From contig NZ_CP016447.1 of the NCBI RefSeq assembly GCF_001714725.1, forward strand, positions 2,557,001 to 2,621,000: a DNA stretch of 64,000 bases, written 5' to 3'. Each line of letters opens with the position of its first letter. The first letter of the stretch is position 1. The DNA comes from Acidovorax sp. RAC01. Lineage in GTDB: Bacteria > Pseudomonadota > Gammaproteobacteria > Burkholderiales > Burkholderiaceae_C. Positions 11,396-20,600 of this stretch are shown piece after piece. The notes under the pieces were generated by a model that did no database searches, was not told the origin of the DNA, and saw only the letters and a program-made list of their open reading frames with translations. A program made the position numbers and the translations under genes.

Positions 11396-12685
11396 CACTT
11401 CGCGCGCCGCCGCTACTGTGGCCGCAATGTCGTCGGCCGTGTGCGCGCCGCTCACAAAGCCTGCCTCGTACAGCGCAGGCGCGATGTACACGCCGCGATC
11501 GAGCAGACCGTGGAACAGCTGGTTGAAACGGGCGCTGTCGGTCTTGAGCACGGCGGGGTAGTTTTGCGGCAGCTCGGGCAGCAGGAAAAAGCCGAACATG
11601 CCGCCTTCGCAGTCGGCGCTGAAGGGCACGCCTTCTTCGCGGGCAGCCTGGGCCAGCCCGTCGACCAGCGAGCGGGTGGTGGCGGACAGCACATCAAAAA
11701 AGCCGGGCTTGCGAATCTCGCGCAGCGTGGTCAGGCCGCAGGCCGTGGCCACCGGGTTGCCCGAGAGGGTGCCAGCCTGGTAAACCGCGCCCAGCGGGGC
11801 CAGGTGTTCCATGATGGCGCGGGGCCCGCCAAAGGCTGCCAGCGGCATGCCGCCGCCAATCACCTTGCCCAGCACGGTCACGTCGGGCTTGAAGCCGGGG
11901 ATGCTTTGGGCGTACACGCTCTGGGCGCTGCCCAGGGCCACCCGGAAGCCGGTCATCACCTCATCAAACACCAGCAGGGCACCGTATTCAGTGCACAGCT
12001 CGCGGCAGCGCTTCATGAAAGGCACGCTGGCGCGCACAAAGTTCATGTTGCCCGCGATGGGCTCGATCATCACGCAGGCCAGTTCCCTGCCGTGCAGGGC
12101 AAAGGCTTCTTCGAGCTGGGCCACATTGTTGTATTCCAGCACCAGCGTGTGCTGCACCACTTCAGGCGGCACGCCTGCGCTGGTGGCGTTGCCAAACGTG
12201 GCCAGGCCCGAGCCGGCCTTGACCAGCAGCGAGTCGGCATGGCCGTGGTAGCAGCCCTCGAACTTGATGAACTTGCTGCGGCCCGTGGCGCCACGGGCCA
12301 GGCGGATGGCGCTCATGCCCGCTTCGGTGCCCGAGCTGACCAGGCGGATCATCTCCATCGAGGGCACAAGGCTCAGGATTTCTTCGGCCAGTTCCACTTC
12401 GCGCTCGGTGGGCGCGCCAAAGCTGAAGCCTTCGAGCGCCGCCATTTGCACGGCTTCGAGCACGGCCGGGTGGCCGTGGCCCAGGATCATCGGGCCCCAG
12501 GAGCCTATGTAGTCAATAAAGCGCTGGTCGTTGGCGTCCCAGAAGTAGGCGCCGTGGGCGCGTTTGACGAAGCGGGGCGTGCCGCCCACGGCCTTGAAGG
12601 CCCGCACGGGCGAGTTCACGCCGCCGGGGATCAGTGCCTTGGCGCGTTCGAACAGGGGAATATTGAGATCAGTGCTTGGTGTCAT
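11375..12685 (-). CDS. hemL: Glutamate-1-semialdehyde 2,1-aminomutase
   Basis: A 436-residue class III aminotransferase-fold enzyme that moves the amino group of glutamate-1-semialdehyde to give 5-aminolevulinate in the C5 haem pathway. The PLP Lys274 is in [11 protein letters not shown], the cofactor phosphate region is [15 protein letters not shown], and the Asp pairing with the pyridine nitrogen is in [13 protein letters not shown]-terminal [19 protein letters not shown] is diagnostic of HemL. Its start overlaps the end of the upstream kinase gene by 17 bases, so the two form an operon. The final residues are encoded by a copy of the intergenic repeat. Confidence 0.96.
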   Translation of the reverse strand: MTPSTDLNIPLFERAKALIPGGVNSPVRAFKAVGGTPRFVKRAHGAYFWDANDQRFIDYIGSWGPMILGHGHPAVLEAVQMAALEGFSFGAPTEREVELAEEILSLVPSMEMIRLVSSGTEAGMSAIRLARGATGRSKFIKFEGCYHGHADSLLVKAGSGLATFGNATSAGVPPEVVQHTLVLEYNNVAQLEEAFALHGRELACVMIEPIAGNMNFVRASVPFMKRCRELCTEYGALLVFDEVMTGFRVALGSAQSVYAQSIPGFKPDVTVLGKVIGGGMPLAAFGGPRAIMEHLAPLGAVYQAGTLSGNPVATACGLTTLREIRKPGFFDVLSATTRSLVDGLAQAAREEGVPFSADCEGGMFGFFLLPELPQNYPAVLKTDSARFNQLFHGLLDRGVYIAPALYEAGFVSGAHTADDIAATVAAAREVFKTLSK

Positions 12686-13649
12686 GGGGTGGCATCACAA
12701 AGCCCTCAAGGGCCTGGGTCTCGTCAAGAAGGGGGGCACCGGCCGCGGGACTTGCGTCGTCGCCTGCATCTTCATCTTCATCGTCGTCGGGCTGCGCCCA
12801 GAACATCCGGTCGGGAACGATGTGGCCCATGCCGGGGCGAAAGCCAGCATCCAGGCAGCGGTCGAGGTAGCTCAGCGCCTCGCTGGTCGCCTCGCCCAGG
12901 TCATTGCCTGCGCCGACCAGGGCCGTCACCGCAGCCGAGAGCGTGTCACCCGCGCCGGAGAAGGTGGCGTCGAACAGCTCGAACTTGCCGCTGCCCAGCA
13001 CGGTCTGCGGCGATGCCAGCACGTTCTCGACAAATTGCTCGGGCAGGGGGATGCCGGTGACCAGTGTGTAGGGCACGCCCATCTCGGACGCGGCACGCGC
13101 GATGTCGCGCGGGGTGGGATTGCGGGAGCCGGTCCAGTCCGGCAGCAGCCATCGCCACAGCGTGCTGTGGTTTCCAACCAACACCGAGGTCTGCGGCAAC
13201 AGCAGCTCGCGGAAGGCGTCGAGGTATTCGTCGATCAGCTCTTCACGCCACCAGGAAAGATTGGGCATGTAGGCAATCACCGGGATTTCGTCGTAATCCG
13301 CGGTGATTTCGGCGATGGCGCTGATGTTTTCGGGGCTGCCTACGAAGCCGATCTTGATCGCCTGCACGGGCAAGTCCTCCAGAACGGCGCGCGCCTGGTC
13401 TGCCACGGCCTCGTCATCGAACGGAAAATGGTCAAAAATCTGGGCGGTGTCGCGGGCGTAGGCGCCGCAAACCACGGCAATGGGATGCCCCCCGACCGAG
13501 GCTACAGTGGTGATGTCTGCAGTCAGTCCGCCCGCGCCGCTGGGATCACTTGCGTTGAAAATCAGCACGCAAGCAGGACTGGCGTCGGCAGAGTCGTCTG
13601 TTTCGGAATCAGCGGTGTCGGGGAGAAGGGGGGATGCTTTGGTGGTCAT
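12669..13649 (-). CDS. thiD: ThiD-like (hydroxymethylpyrimidine/phosphomethylpyrimidine) kinase, divergent
   Basis: A 326-residue ribokinase-fold protein. The N-terminal [18 protein letters not shown] matches the ThiD substrate loop (usually GSDPSGGAGIQADLKT), and [11 protein letters not shown] near residue 245 is the anion-hole and catalytic-base motif. The middle of the protein departs from standard ThiD: the usual DPVM segment reads [11 protein letters not shown]. The last 40 residues are a very acidic, probably disordered tail ([11 protein letters not shown]). It may phosphorylate HMP for thiamine synthesis, but the substrate is not certain. It is the first gene of an operon with hemL and is divergent from rubredoxin. 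The start MTTKASPLL was chosen as the ATG nearest the control region; about 30 N-terminal residues are low complexity. Confidence 0.78.
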   Translation of the reverse strand: MTTKASPLLPDTADSETDDSADASPACVLIFNASDPSGAGGLTADITTVASVGGHPIAVVCGAYARDTAQIFDHFPFDDEAVADQARAVLEDLPVQAIKIGFVGSPENISAIAEITADYDEIPVIAYMPNLSWWREELIDEYLDAFRELLLPQTSVLVGNHSTLWRWLLPDWTGSRNPTPRDIARAASEMGVPYTLVTGIPLPEQFVENVLASPQTVLGSGKFELFDATFSGAGDTLSAAVTALVGAGNDLGEATSEALSYLDRCLDAGFRPGMGHIVPDRMFWAQPDDDEDEDAGDDASPAAGAPLLDETQALEGFVMPPHDTKH

Positions 13650-13704
13650 GGACCTGATCGTGCTGGTCGAGAGCATCGCTGCCCAGCCCGCTGAGATGCC
13701 TAGA

Positions 13705-13710
13705 TACAAT
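13705..13710 (+). promoter_or_regulatory. Candidate -10 element for the rubredoxin gene
   Basis: TACAAT lies 32 bases before the rubredoxin start in the short gap divergent from the kinase gene. The -35 match is weak. Confidence 0.4.
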
Positions 13711-13741
13711 CGTTGCATTCTATGTGAAGGCCCTTTAAGCT

Positions 13742-13915
13742 GTGACCGATTCAAAAACCTGGATGTGTTTGATTTGCGGCTGGATTTATGACGAAGCCCT
13801 GGGTTCGCCTGAACACGGGATCGCACCCAATACGCGCTGGGACGATGTGCCCATGAACTGGACCTGTCCTGAATGCGGGGCCCGCAAAGAGGACTTCGAG
13901 ATGGTTCAGATTTGA
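13742..13915 (+). CDS. rubA: Rubredoxin
   Basis: A 57-residue protein, the usual size for a rubredoxin. Two Cys pairs bind a single iron: CLIC at residues 9-12 and CPEC at 42-45. The conserved GWIYDEALGSPEHGIAPNT segment and the DDVPMNWTCPECG block lie in the standard positions. Rubredoxins pass single electrons to oxygenases or peroxide/superoxide reductases. The start is GTG with a GAAGG box about 10 bases upstream; no ATG gives a complete protein. A strong terminator follows directly, so this gene is at least partly separated from the pil genes, though the rubredoxin-pilG order recurs in Burkholderiales from general knowledge. Confidence 0.93.
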   Translation: MTDSKTWMCLICGWIYDEALGSPEHGIAPNTRWDDVPMNWTCPECGARKEDFEMVQI

Positions 13916-13946
13916 AACGCAGCCCCGGCTGCGTTGTTTGTTTTTC
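13916..13946 (+). terminator. Rho-independent terminator after rubredoxin
   Basis: An inverted repeat AACGCAGCC...GGCTGCGTT with a tiny loop, followed by GTTTGTTTTT. It starts at the base after the rubredoxin stop codon and ends just before the pilG ribosome-binding site. It may act as an attenuator for the pil operon. Confidence 0.85.
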
Positions 13947-13963
13947 ATCGGGAGCAGTAACAA

Positions 13964-14362
13964 TTGACTACAAAAGGCGCAACCTTCAAAGTGCTCGTGG
14001 TGGATGACAGCAACACCATCCGTCGTAGCGCCGAGATCTTCCTGAAGCAGGGCGGCCATGAGGTTTTGCTGGCAGACGACGGTTTTGACGCATTGGCCAA
14101 AGTCAATGATTACCAGCCCCAACTGATTTTCTGCGACATCCTGATGCCCAAGCTCGACGGCTACCAGACTTGCGCCATCATCAAGCGCAATGCCCGATTT
14201 GCAGATACTCCCGTGGTAATGCTGTCGTCCAAGGACGGCGTATTCGACAAGGCCCGCGGGCGCATGGTCGGGTGCCAGGAATATCTCACCAAGCCGTTTA
14301 CCAAAGACCAATTGCTGCAGGCAGTGCAGCAATTCGGCAACTCGCAACAAGGAGCCATGTAA
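13964..14362 (+). CDS. pilG: Twitching motility response regulator PilG
   Basis: A 132-residue stand-alone receiver domain. Acidic residues Asp14-Asp15, the phosphoacceptor Asp58 in FCDILMPKLDG, the Ser of VVMLSSKD and the Lys of YLTKPFT are all present. PilG is phosphorylated by ChpA and promotes pilus extension and cAMP production in Pseudomonas. The start is TTG; it is supported by a GGAG box 9 bases upstream (13951-13954) and because no ATG precedes the first beta-strand. The stop overlaps the pilH start by one base. Confidence 0.93.
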   Translation: MTTKGATFKVLVVDDSNTIRRSAEIFLKQGGHEVLLADDGFDALAKVNDYQPQLIFCDILMPKLDGYQTCAIIKRNARFADTPVVMLSSKDGVFDKARGRMVGCQEYLTKPFTKDQLLQAVQQFGNSQQGAM

Positions 14363-14727
14363 TGCCCATTCAAAAAGTCCTGGTCGTCGACGACTCGAAG
14401 ACCGAGTTGATGTTTCTGACGGACCTGCTTCAGAAAAAAGGCATGCAGGTACGTACTGCCGAGAATGCCGACGAAGCTTTTCGCCGTCTGGCTGAAGAAA
14501 AGCCCGATCTCATCCTGATGGATGTGGTGATGCCGGGGCAAAACGGGTTCCAGCTGACCCGCGCCATCACCCGCGATCCCCTGTACGCGGACGTGCCCAT
14601 CATCATGTGCACCAGCAAGAACCAGGAAACCGATCGGGTGTGGGGCATGCGCCAGGGCGCGCGGGGCTACATCACCAAGCCGGTGGATCCTGCCGAACTG
14701 CAGGCCAAGATCGACGCCCTGAACTAA
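14362..14727 (+). CDS. pilH: Twitching motility response regulator PilH
   Basis: A 121-residue receiver domain without an output domain. Asp10-Asp11, phosphoacceptor Asp54 in LILMDVVMPGQNG, the Thr in IIMCTSKN and the Lys in GYITKPVD form a complete active site. The DRVWGMRQGARGYITKPVD segment is typical of PilH. In Pseudomonas PilH serves as a phosphate sink or retraction signal in the Chp pathway. A GGAG box lies 7 bases before its ATG, inside the end of pilG. Confidence 0.93.
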   Translation: MPIQKVLVVDDSKTELMFLTDLLQKKGMQVRTAENADEAFRRLAEEKPDLILMDVVMPGQNGFQLTRAITRDPLYADVPIIMCTSKNQETDRVWGMRQGARGYITKPVDPAELQAKIDALN

Positions 14728-14742
14728 GGCTGCAGCGCGTTC

Positions 14743-15270
14743 ATGGCCAATCGCGAAGCCCTCAGAGAGCTCCAGACCCGTCTTGCCAGCCGCCTTCAGG
14801 CGGCAAGAACCGAAGGTACCTCCGTTTCATCCTGGCTGGCTGTCGAGTCTGCCGGGAGTTTCTATTTACTGCCGCTGGGGCAATCCGGGGAGATATTCCC
14901 CTGGATTTCCATTCAGCCGGTGCCTTACACGCAGCGCTGGTTCCTGGGCGTGGCAAATCTTCGGGGCGCTCTGGTGGGCGTGGTTGATCTGGCCGGCCTT
15001 CTGGGGTCAGATTCCGTGCGGACCGAGCAGGCACTGTCAGAAGCCAGTCTGCTGGCACTGAATACGGCACTGGACGTGAACGCTGCCTTGCTCGTAGACC
15101 GGTTGGCGGGGCTTCGGGGGACCGATGCGTTTGTGTCGTCGGAGCCGCCGGGCCCCGATGCGCCATCATTTTTTGGCACCACCTATATCGATTCGAGCGG
15201 CACGCGCTGGCAGGAACTGAACCTGCAGATCCTGTCGCAACATCCCGCTTTCCTTAGCATCAGTGCTTGA
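14743..15270 (+). CDS. pilI: CheW-like adaptor PilI
   Basis: A 175-residue single CheW domain (about residues 30-170). The blocks FYLLPLGQSGEIFPW, RWFLGVANLRGALVGVVDLA and the C-terminal WQELNLQILSQHPAFLSI fit PilI. It couples the transducer PilJ to the kinase ChpA. It follows pilH by 15 bases and precedes pilJ by 21, within one operon. Confidence 0.9.
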   Translation: MANREALRELQTRLASRLQAARTEGTSVSSWLAVESAGSFYLLPLGQSGEIFPWISIQPVPYTQRWFLGVANLRGALVGVVDLAGLLGSDSVRTEQALSEASLLALNTALDVNAALLVDRLAGLRGTDAFVSSEPPGPDAPSFFGTTYIDSSGTRWQELNLQILSQHPAFLSISA

Positions 15271-15291
15271 GTTTTTCTGTAAGGCTGCACC

Positions 15292-17568
15292 ATGTCCGTC
15301 GTCAATCAATTTGGAAAACTATTCAACCGGAAACCTGACACGCCGGCTGCAGGCGCCGCCGATGACGGGCAGGATCTCTCGGCAGGTGCCATCGATGGCA
15401 GCCTGTTGCGAGACGGGTACCAGGCTGACGCACTGAACAGTGTGCAGGGCGACCCCGACGGGGGATACACCCCGGAACTCACGAGCCCGGATTCCGATGA
15501 GGATCTGATCGCCCTTCCCCTTCTGGGGCGTGCCACCGCGGCTGCGCACCAGCGGCGCCTGCTGGGTTTGCTCGCCATTGGCGTGATCGTGCTGGCCCTG
15601 ATTGCCGGCTGGGTGCTGCAGCAGGCCGACCGTGCCGCCCAGCAACTGGCCTCTACCGGCCAGTCGCTCATGCAGTCGCAGCGTCTTGCGAAGTCGGTGT
15701 CTCAGGCGTTGGTGGGTAGCCCCCAGGCCTTCCCCGACGTGGTGGAAAGCTCCGGTGTGCTGGCGCGCAACGTGCGGGCCCTCAACGTTGGCGATGGCGA
15801 GCTGCGGGTGGAGTCGCTGGGTGAATCCTTCAAGCCAGACCTCGACGCGGTCAACCCCCTGATGGAGCGTGCCGAGCGCAATGCGGCCGTCGTGATGGGC
15901 CAGCAAAAGATCCTGACACAGGTGGGGGACGCTCTGCGCACCATCAACCGCCAGTCGTCCGACCTGCTTGAAATCGCTGAAACCGTTTCTTCGCTGAAGC
16001 TTCAGCAAAACGCACCTGCCGCCGAGATCTCGGCGGCCGGCCAGCTGGTGATGCTGACCCAGCGTATCGGCAAGTCGGCCAACGAATTCCAGACGATGGA
16101 AGGCGTGAGCCCCGAGGCTGTGTTCCTGCTGGGCAAGGACTTGAACTCCTTCAAGGAAATCGCCCAGGGCCTGCTCGACGGAAGCCCTGAACTGCGCCTG
16201 GCAGCCACGAAGGATGCCCAGACCCGCGAGCAGCTGGAGGCGCTCATCAAGCTCTATGAACAGACCCGTACTCAAGCCAGTGCAATTCTGGGCAACCTGC
16301 AGGGCCTGGTGTCTGCGCGTGAAGCCCAGTCCGCCATCATTGCCGACAGCGAACCCCTGCGTCGCCAGCTGGAAGGTCTGCAGAGCAAGCTGTCTGCCCA
16401 GACGGGTGTGGGTGGCGGTCCGCTGGCTGCCCTGACGCTGGCTGGTCTGTTCGTGATTCTTTGCGGCGTGGGCATTTCCCGCGTACAGCTGCTCGATAGC
16501 CGTGGACGCCAGGCGGCTGCTGAAATGCAGCAAAAGGACGCCAAGCGCCAGGAGCAGGAAGCCAAGCGCATCAACGACGCTAACCAGGCCGCCATTTTGC
16601 GTTTGATGAACGAACTGCAGTCGGTGGCTGAAGGTGACCTGACCCAGGAAGCCACGGTGACCGAAGACATCACTGGCGCCATTGCCGACTCGGTGAACTA
16701 CACGGTGGAAGAGCTGCGCCAGCTGGTGGGCAGCGTGCAGAACACGGCGACCCGCGTGGCGCAGACGACGGCCCAGGTGGACAGCACTTCGACCGAACTG
16801 CTGGCGGCATCGACCGAACAGCTTCGCGAAATTCGCGAAACCGGCCGGTCCGTTCTGGACATGGCGACCCGAATCAACGAAGTGTCCACGCAGGCGCAAG
16901 AATCCGCGACTGTGGCGCGCCAGTCGCTGCAAGCTGCCGACTCGGGCCTTCAGGCGGTGCAAAACGCCATCGGCGGTATGAACTCCATCCGCGACCAGAT
17001 CCAGGACACGTCCAAGCGGATCAAGCGCCTGGGCGAATCGTCGCAGGAGATCGGTGAAATCACCGAACTGATTTCCGACATTACCGAACAGACCAACGTT
17101 CTGGCTCTGAACGCTGCCATCCAGGCGGCGTCTGCCGGTGAAGCGGGTCGCGGCTTCTCGGTGGTGGCGGAAGAAGTGCAGCGGCTGGCTGAGCGTTCTG
17201 CAGACGCTACGCGCCAGATCTCTGCCCTGGTGAAAGCGATTCAGACCGACACGCAGGATGCCGTGGCCGCTATGGAACGCTCCACGCAGGGTGTGGTGGA
17301 AGGGGCCCGACTGTCCGACAGTGCAGGTACTGCACTGACCGAAATCGACCGCGTGTCGCGTCGTCTTGCCGAACTGATTGAGCAGATTTCATCTTCCACG
17401 TCTCGCGAAGCCGTTCTGGCCAATGAAGTGGCCGACAACATCCAGCACATTTTTGCGGTGACCGAGCAGACCGGTGAAGGTACTCGCACCACGGCACAAC
17501 AGGTTCGAGAGCTCTCGCACATGGCTGAAGAGCTGCGCCAGTCGGTAGCACGGTTCAAGATCGCCTGA
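15292..17568 (+). CDS. pilJ: Methyl-accepting transducer PilJ for type IV pili
   Basis: A 758-residue receptor. An N-terminal cytoplasmic tail of about 85 residues precedes the first membrane helix (about 89-110). A periplasmic region of roughly 265 residues follows, with two related helical halves (AQQLASTGQSLMQSQRLAKS and the later SAAGQLVMLTQRIGKSANE) as in the PilJ sensor domain. A second membrane helix (about 377-396), a HAMP-like segment and a long signalling coiled coil follow. The hairpin tip EQTNVLALNAAIQAASAGEA is near residues 597-616. PilJ detects surface contact or pilus signals and controls ChpA through PilI. The extended acidic N-terminal tail before TM1 is longer than in Pseudomonas. 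Confidence 0.94.
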   Translation: MSVVNQFGKLFNRKPDTPAAGAADDGQDLSAGAIDGSLLRDGYQADALNSVQGDPDGGYTPELTSPDSDEDLIALPLLGRATAAAHQRRLLGLLAIGVIVLALIAGWVLQQADRAAQQLASTGQSLMQSQRLAKSVSQALVGSPQAFPDVVESSGVLARNVRALNVGDGELRVESLGESFKPDLDAVNPLMERAERNAAVVMGQQKILTQVGDALRTINRQSSDLLEIAETVSSLKLQQNAPAAEISAAGQLVMLTQRIGKSANEFQTMEGVSPEAVFLLGKDLNSFKEIAQGLLDGSPELRLAATKDAQTREQLEALIKLYEQTRTQASAILGNLQGLVSAREAQSAIIADSEPLRRQLEGLQSKLSAQTGVGGGPLAALTLAGLFVILCGVGISRVQLLDSRGRQAAAEMQQKDAKRQEQEAKRINDANQAAILRLMNELQSVAEGDLTQEATVTEDITGAIADSVNYTVEELRQLVGSVQNTATRVAQTTAQVDSTSTELLAASTEQLREIRETGRSVLDMATRINEVSTQAQESATVARQSLQAADSGLQAVQNAIGGMNSIRDQIQDTSKRIKRLGESSQEIGEITELISDITEQTNVLALNAAIQAASAGEAGRGFSVVAEEVQRLAERSADATRQISALVKAIQTDTQDAVAAMERSTQGVVEGARLSDSAGTALTEIDRVSRRLAELIEQISSSTSREAVLANEVADNIQHIFAVTEQTGEGTRTTAQQVRELSHMAEELRQSVARFKIA

Positions 17569-17621
17569 CCCTCCCGCGGCACTCATCAATCAGCTGGCTC
17601 ACAGAGGCCGGGGACGAATCC

Positions 17622-20600
17622 ATGTCATCTATCGATGTCAATAACGCACCGGGCGCCGACGGGTCACAGGTCGATCAAGACCTCGGGCCGCTTGCGTGGG
17701 TGCTCGATGAACTGCGCAAGTCGCTCGATGGCGCAGTCAAGGCCATGCGGCGTTTTGTGCGTGACGCCGAAACCGCCCGTGAGTCTGACCTTGCTGCCCT
17801 GGATGCGGGGTCGCTGCGGATTGCACGGCAGCAACTCCATCAGGCATGCGGCGCACTTGAGATGGTCGGCATGGGGCCGCCGTCGCTTGTTTTGAGAGCC
17901 ATGGAATCGGCTGTCCAGAAGTTCGTGCAGCGTCCTGAAACCTGCAGTGACGAGGCGGCTGCGGTCATCGAGCGCGCCAGCTTCGCGCTGATCGAATACC
18001 TTGAGACCGTTCTTGCTGGCAAGGCGATCTCACCCGTAGCGCTGTTTCCGCAGTACCGCGAAGCTCAGGCACTGGCCGGTGCCGACCGTGTGCACCCGGC
18101 AGATCTATGGCCTGTGGAGCGCCGGTTCCGCGAGCCAGAGGGCATGTCGGCCGCGCCGCCCCTGCACTACGGGCCCGAAGCCCGAGCCCGCCTGGACTCT
18201 GCAGTTCTGCGGATCGTCAAGTCAGGCGATGCCCGCGCCGCGCTCAACCTTCGGGACACCTGCCTCGGTTTTGTGGCCGCCGCCAAAGAGCGCGAGCCCC
18301 GCGCTTTCTGGAAGATATGCGCTGGGTTCTTCGAAGCCTTCGGCCTGGGATTGCTGCCCGCCGATGTGTATGTCAAGCGCGTCGCATCGCGCGTGCTGAT
18401 GCAGTACGCAACCCTGGCAAAGGGCGACCCCACCATTGCAGACCGTCTGGTACAGGACCTGCTATTCTTTTGCTCACAGGCCCGGCCGCCCGAGGCTGGC
18501 GTGCCAGCCGCACCCGCCCTGCAGGCGGTTCGGCAGGCTTTCGCGCTTGACCGCTACAAGCCGGTGGACTATGAAACGGCGCGATTTGGGCGCTTTGATC
18601 CGGCCATGCTCGCGCAGGCCAGAAAACGGATCGCTGCTGCCACAGAGACGTGGTCGGCTCTTGCCGGCGGCGACCGTAACAAGCTCAAGCCCGCGGCCGA
18701 CCAGTTCTCGCTGGTGTGCGACTCGCTGCGCAAGCTGCATCCCGGAAGTGAAGGGCTGGCACAGGCCCTGACCCGTGTCATGGAGTCCACGACGCGCGCA
18801 GGCGAGCCACCTTCACCTGCTCTGGCCATGGAGGTTGCCACGTCGGTGCTGTACCTGCAGGCGGCTTTTGAAGAGCTTGATGCCGCCGACAGCCAGATGG
18901 AGGCGCGCGCGAATCGCCTCGCCGAGCGTCTGGGTGCAGTGGGAGCGGGTGCCGAGCCGGAGCCGCTCGAACAGTGGATGGAGGAGCTCTACCGTCGGGT
19001 GAGCGATAACCAGACCATGGGCAGCGTGGTGGACGAACTGCGCTCGACGCTCGGTGAGGCCGAGAAGGCGCTGGACCTGTACTTCCGCAGCCCGCAAGAC
19101 CCCTCTCTGCTCGGGCCCGTTCCAGGCCATCTGGCGCAGATGCGCGGTGTGCTCTCGGTCCTGGGCTTGGACCAGGCGTCGTTGGCCGTGGTTCGCATGC
19201 GCGACACGGTGGAGCGGCTGCTGATCAATGAGGTGCCAGAGTCTGACCGTCAGACGGTGTTCGAGAAGCTCGGCAACAGCCTGGGTGCCCTGGGGTTCCT
19301 GATCGACATGCTGAGCTACCAGCGCACGATGGCGCGCAAGCTCTTTGTCTACGATGAGCAACTCGGCGAACTGCGCCTCCTGATGGGCAAGGCGCGGTCC
19401 CGCACGTCGGACGCCCGTGAAGAGGCGCCGGCCAAGCTGGACGAGCGTGCGCCCACCCCATTGCCTGACGTGGTTCCACGGTTCCCGGTGGAGCCTCAGC
19501 TGAGTGAACCGACTGACTTCGGATCCTTGCCCGATTTTCCGACCGAGAGCGTGCGGTCGGCGGGTCCGTCAGTTCTGCCATCCGATGAATTGGCGGCTGA
19601 CATCTCGTTTGCGCCGGCCAGTGTGCAAGAACCCAAGGCGGACGTCATCGAGCCGATCGCGGCCATGGCGCCCGTCGTGCGTCCTGCCGTCGAGGACGAA
19701 CTTCTCGAGGTCTTTCTGGAAGAGGCGCGCGAAGTCGTCGCCACAGGTCTGGCCGCACTGGATGTGTTGCGAGACGAACCAGGCAATCTGAGCGAGCAGA
19801 CGACGCTGCGCCGCGCATTCCACACCCTCAAGGGCAGTTCCCGGATGGTGGGTCTCAACGACTTTGGCGAGGCAGCCTGGTCGATGGAGCAGGTGCTCAA
19901 TGCCTGGCTGGCTGAGCAAAAGCCGGTGCATCCGGGGCTGCATGACCTCTCAACCGATGCGCTGCAGGCGTTTGGCCGCTGGGCCGACGACATTGCCTCC
20001 GGGCAAGCGGACGGCTGGGATCCGCAGGCGTTCCGCGCCTCTGCCGATGCCATGCGCGTTGACGGTGCAACGGTGCCGCTGGTCGTGCCTGGCGGGGCTG
20101 CGAAGGCACCCTCCGATGACGTACCTGCCGAGCTGCTGCGGACGCAGATTCTGGAAATCCCGCCCGCGTTGGAGTCCGACGGGGATTCGGCCGCGCTGGA
20201 CGACGTGATGGCGATGCCGGACTTTCAGGTCACCGAGATTTCCGAGGTGTTCCCGGAGGAAGAAACGGCACGTGCAGCCGTACCCGACGCTGGCCAGGAG
20301 ATCGATTTCTCTGTGTTCGCAGCGGCGCTGAGCGAGCCGTCTGTGGCGCAAACCCCGTCCGGCGAAGGTACTGCCGGGGTCGATTTCGAACTGGACCTCG
20401 AGTTGCCGGTGCTGGAAGGTTCCGACTCCGGTGCTGCCTCCCAGGAAAGCATCGAGAACGAAGCGGTTGCTACCCCGGCGCATGATCTGGAGAGCTTGCC
20501 AGACGAAGTTGCCGACCCGGTCGAGGTGGTTGAGCTGGTTGAGGCGGCGTCTGTACTGTCTGCCGACCCAGAGACGGAGGTCTTGGCGGTAAGCGCCGAG

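Noticed and set aside
15319..16962. Long frame antisense to pilJ
   Set aside because: Low-complexity His/Leu-rich translation; shadow of a complete PilJ.
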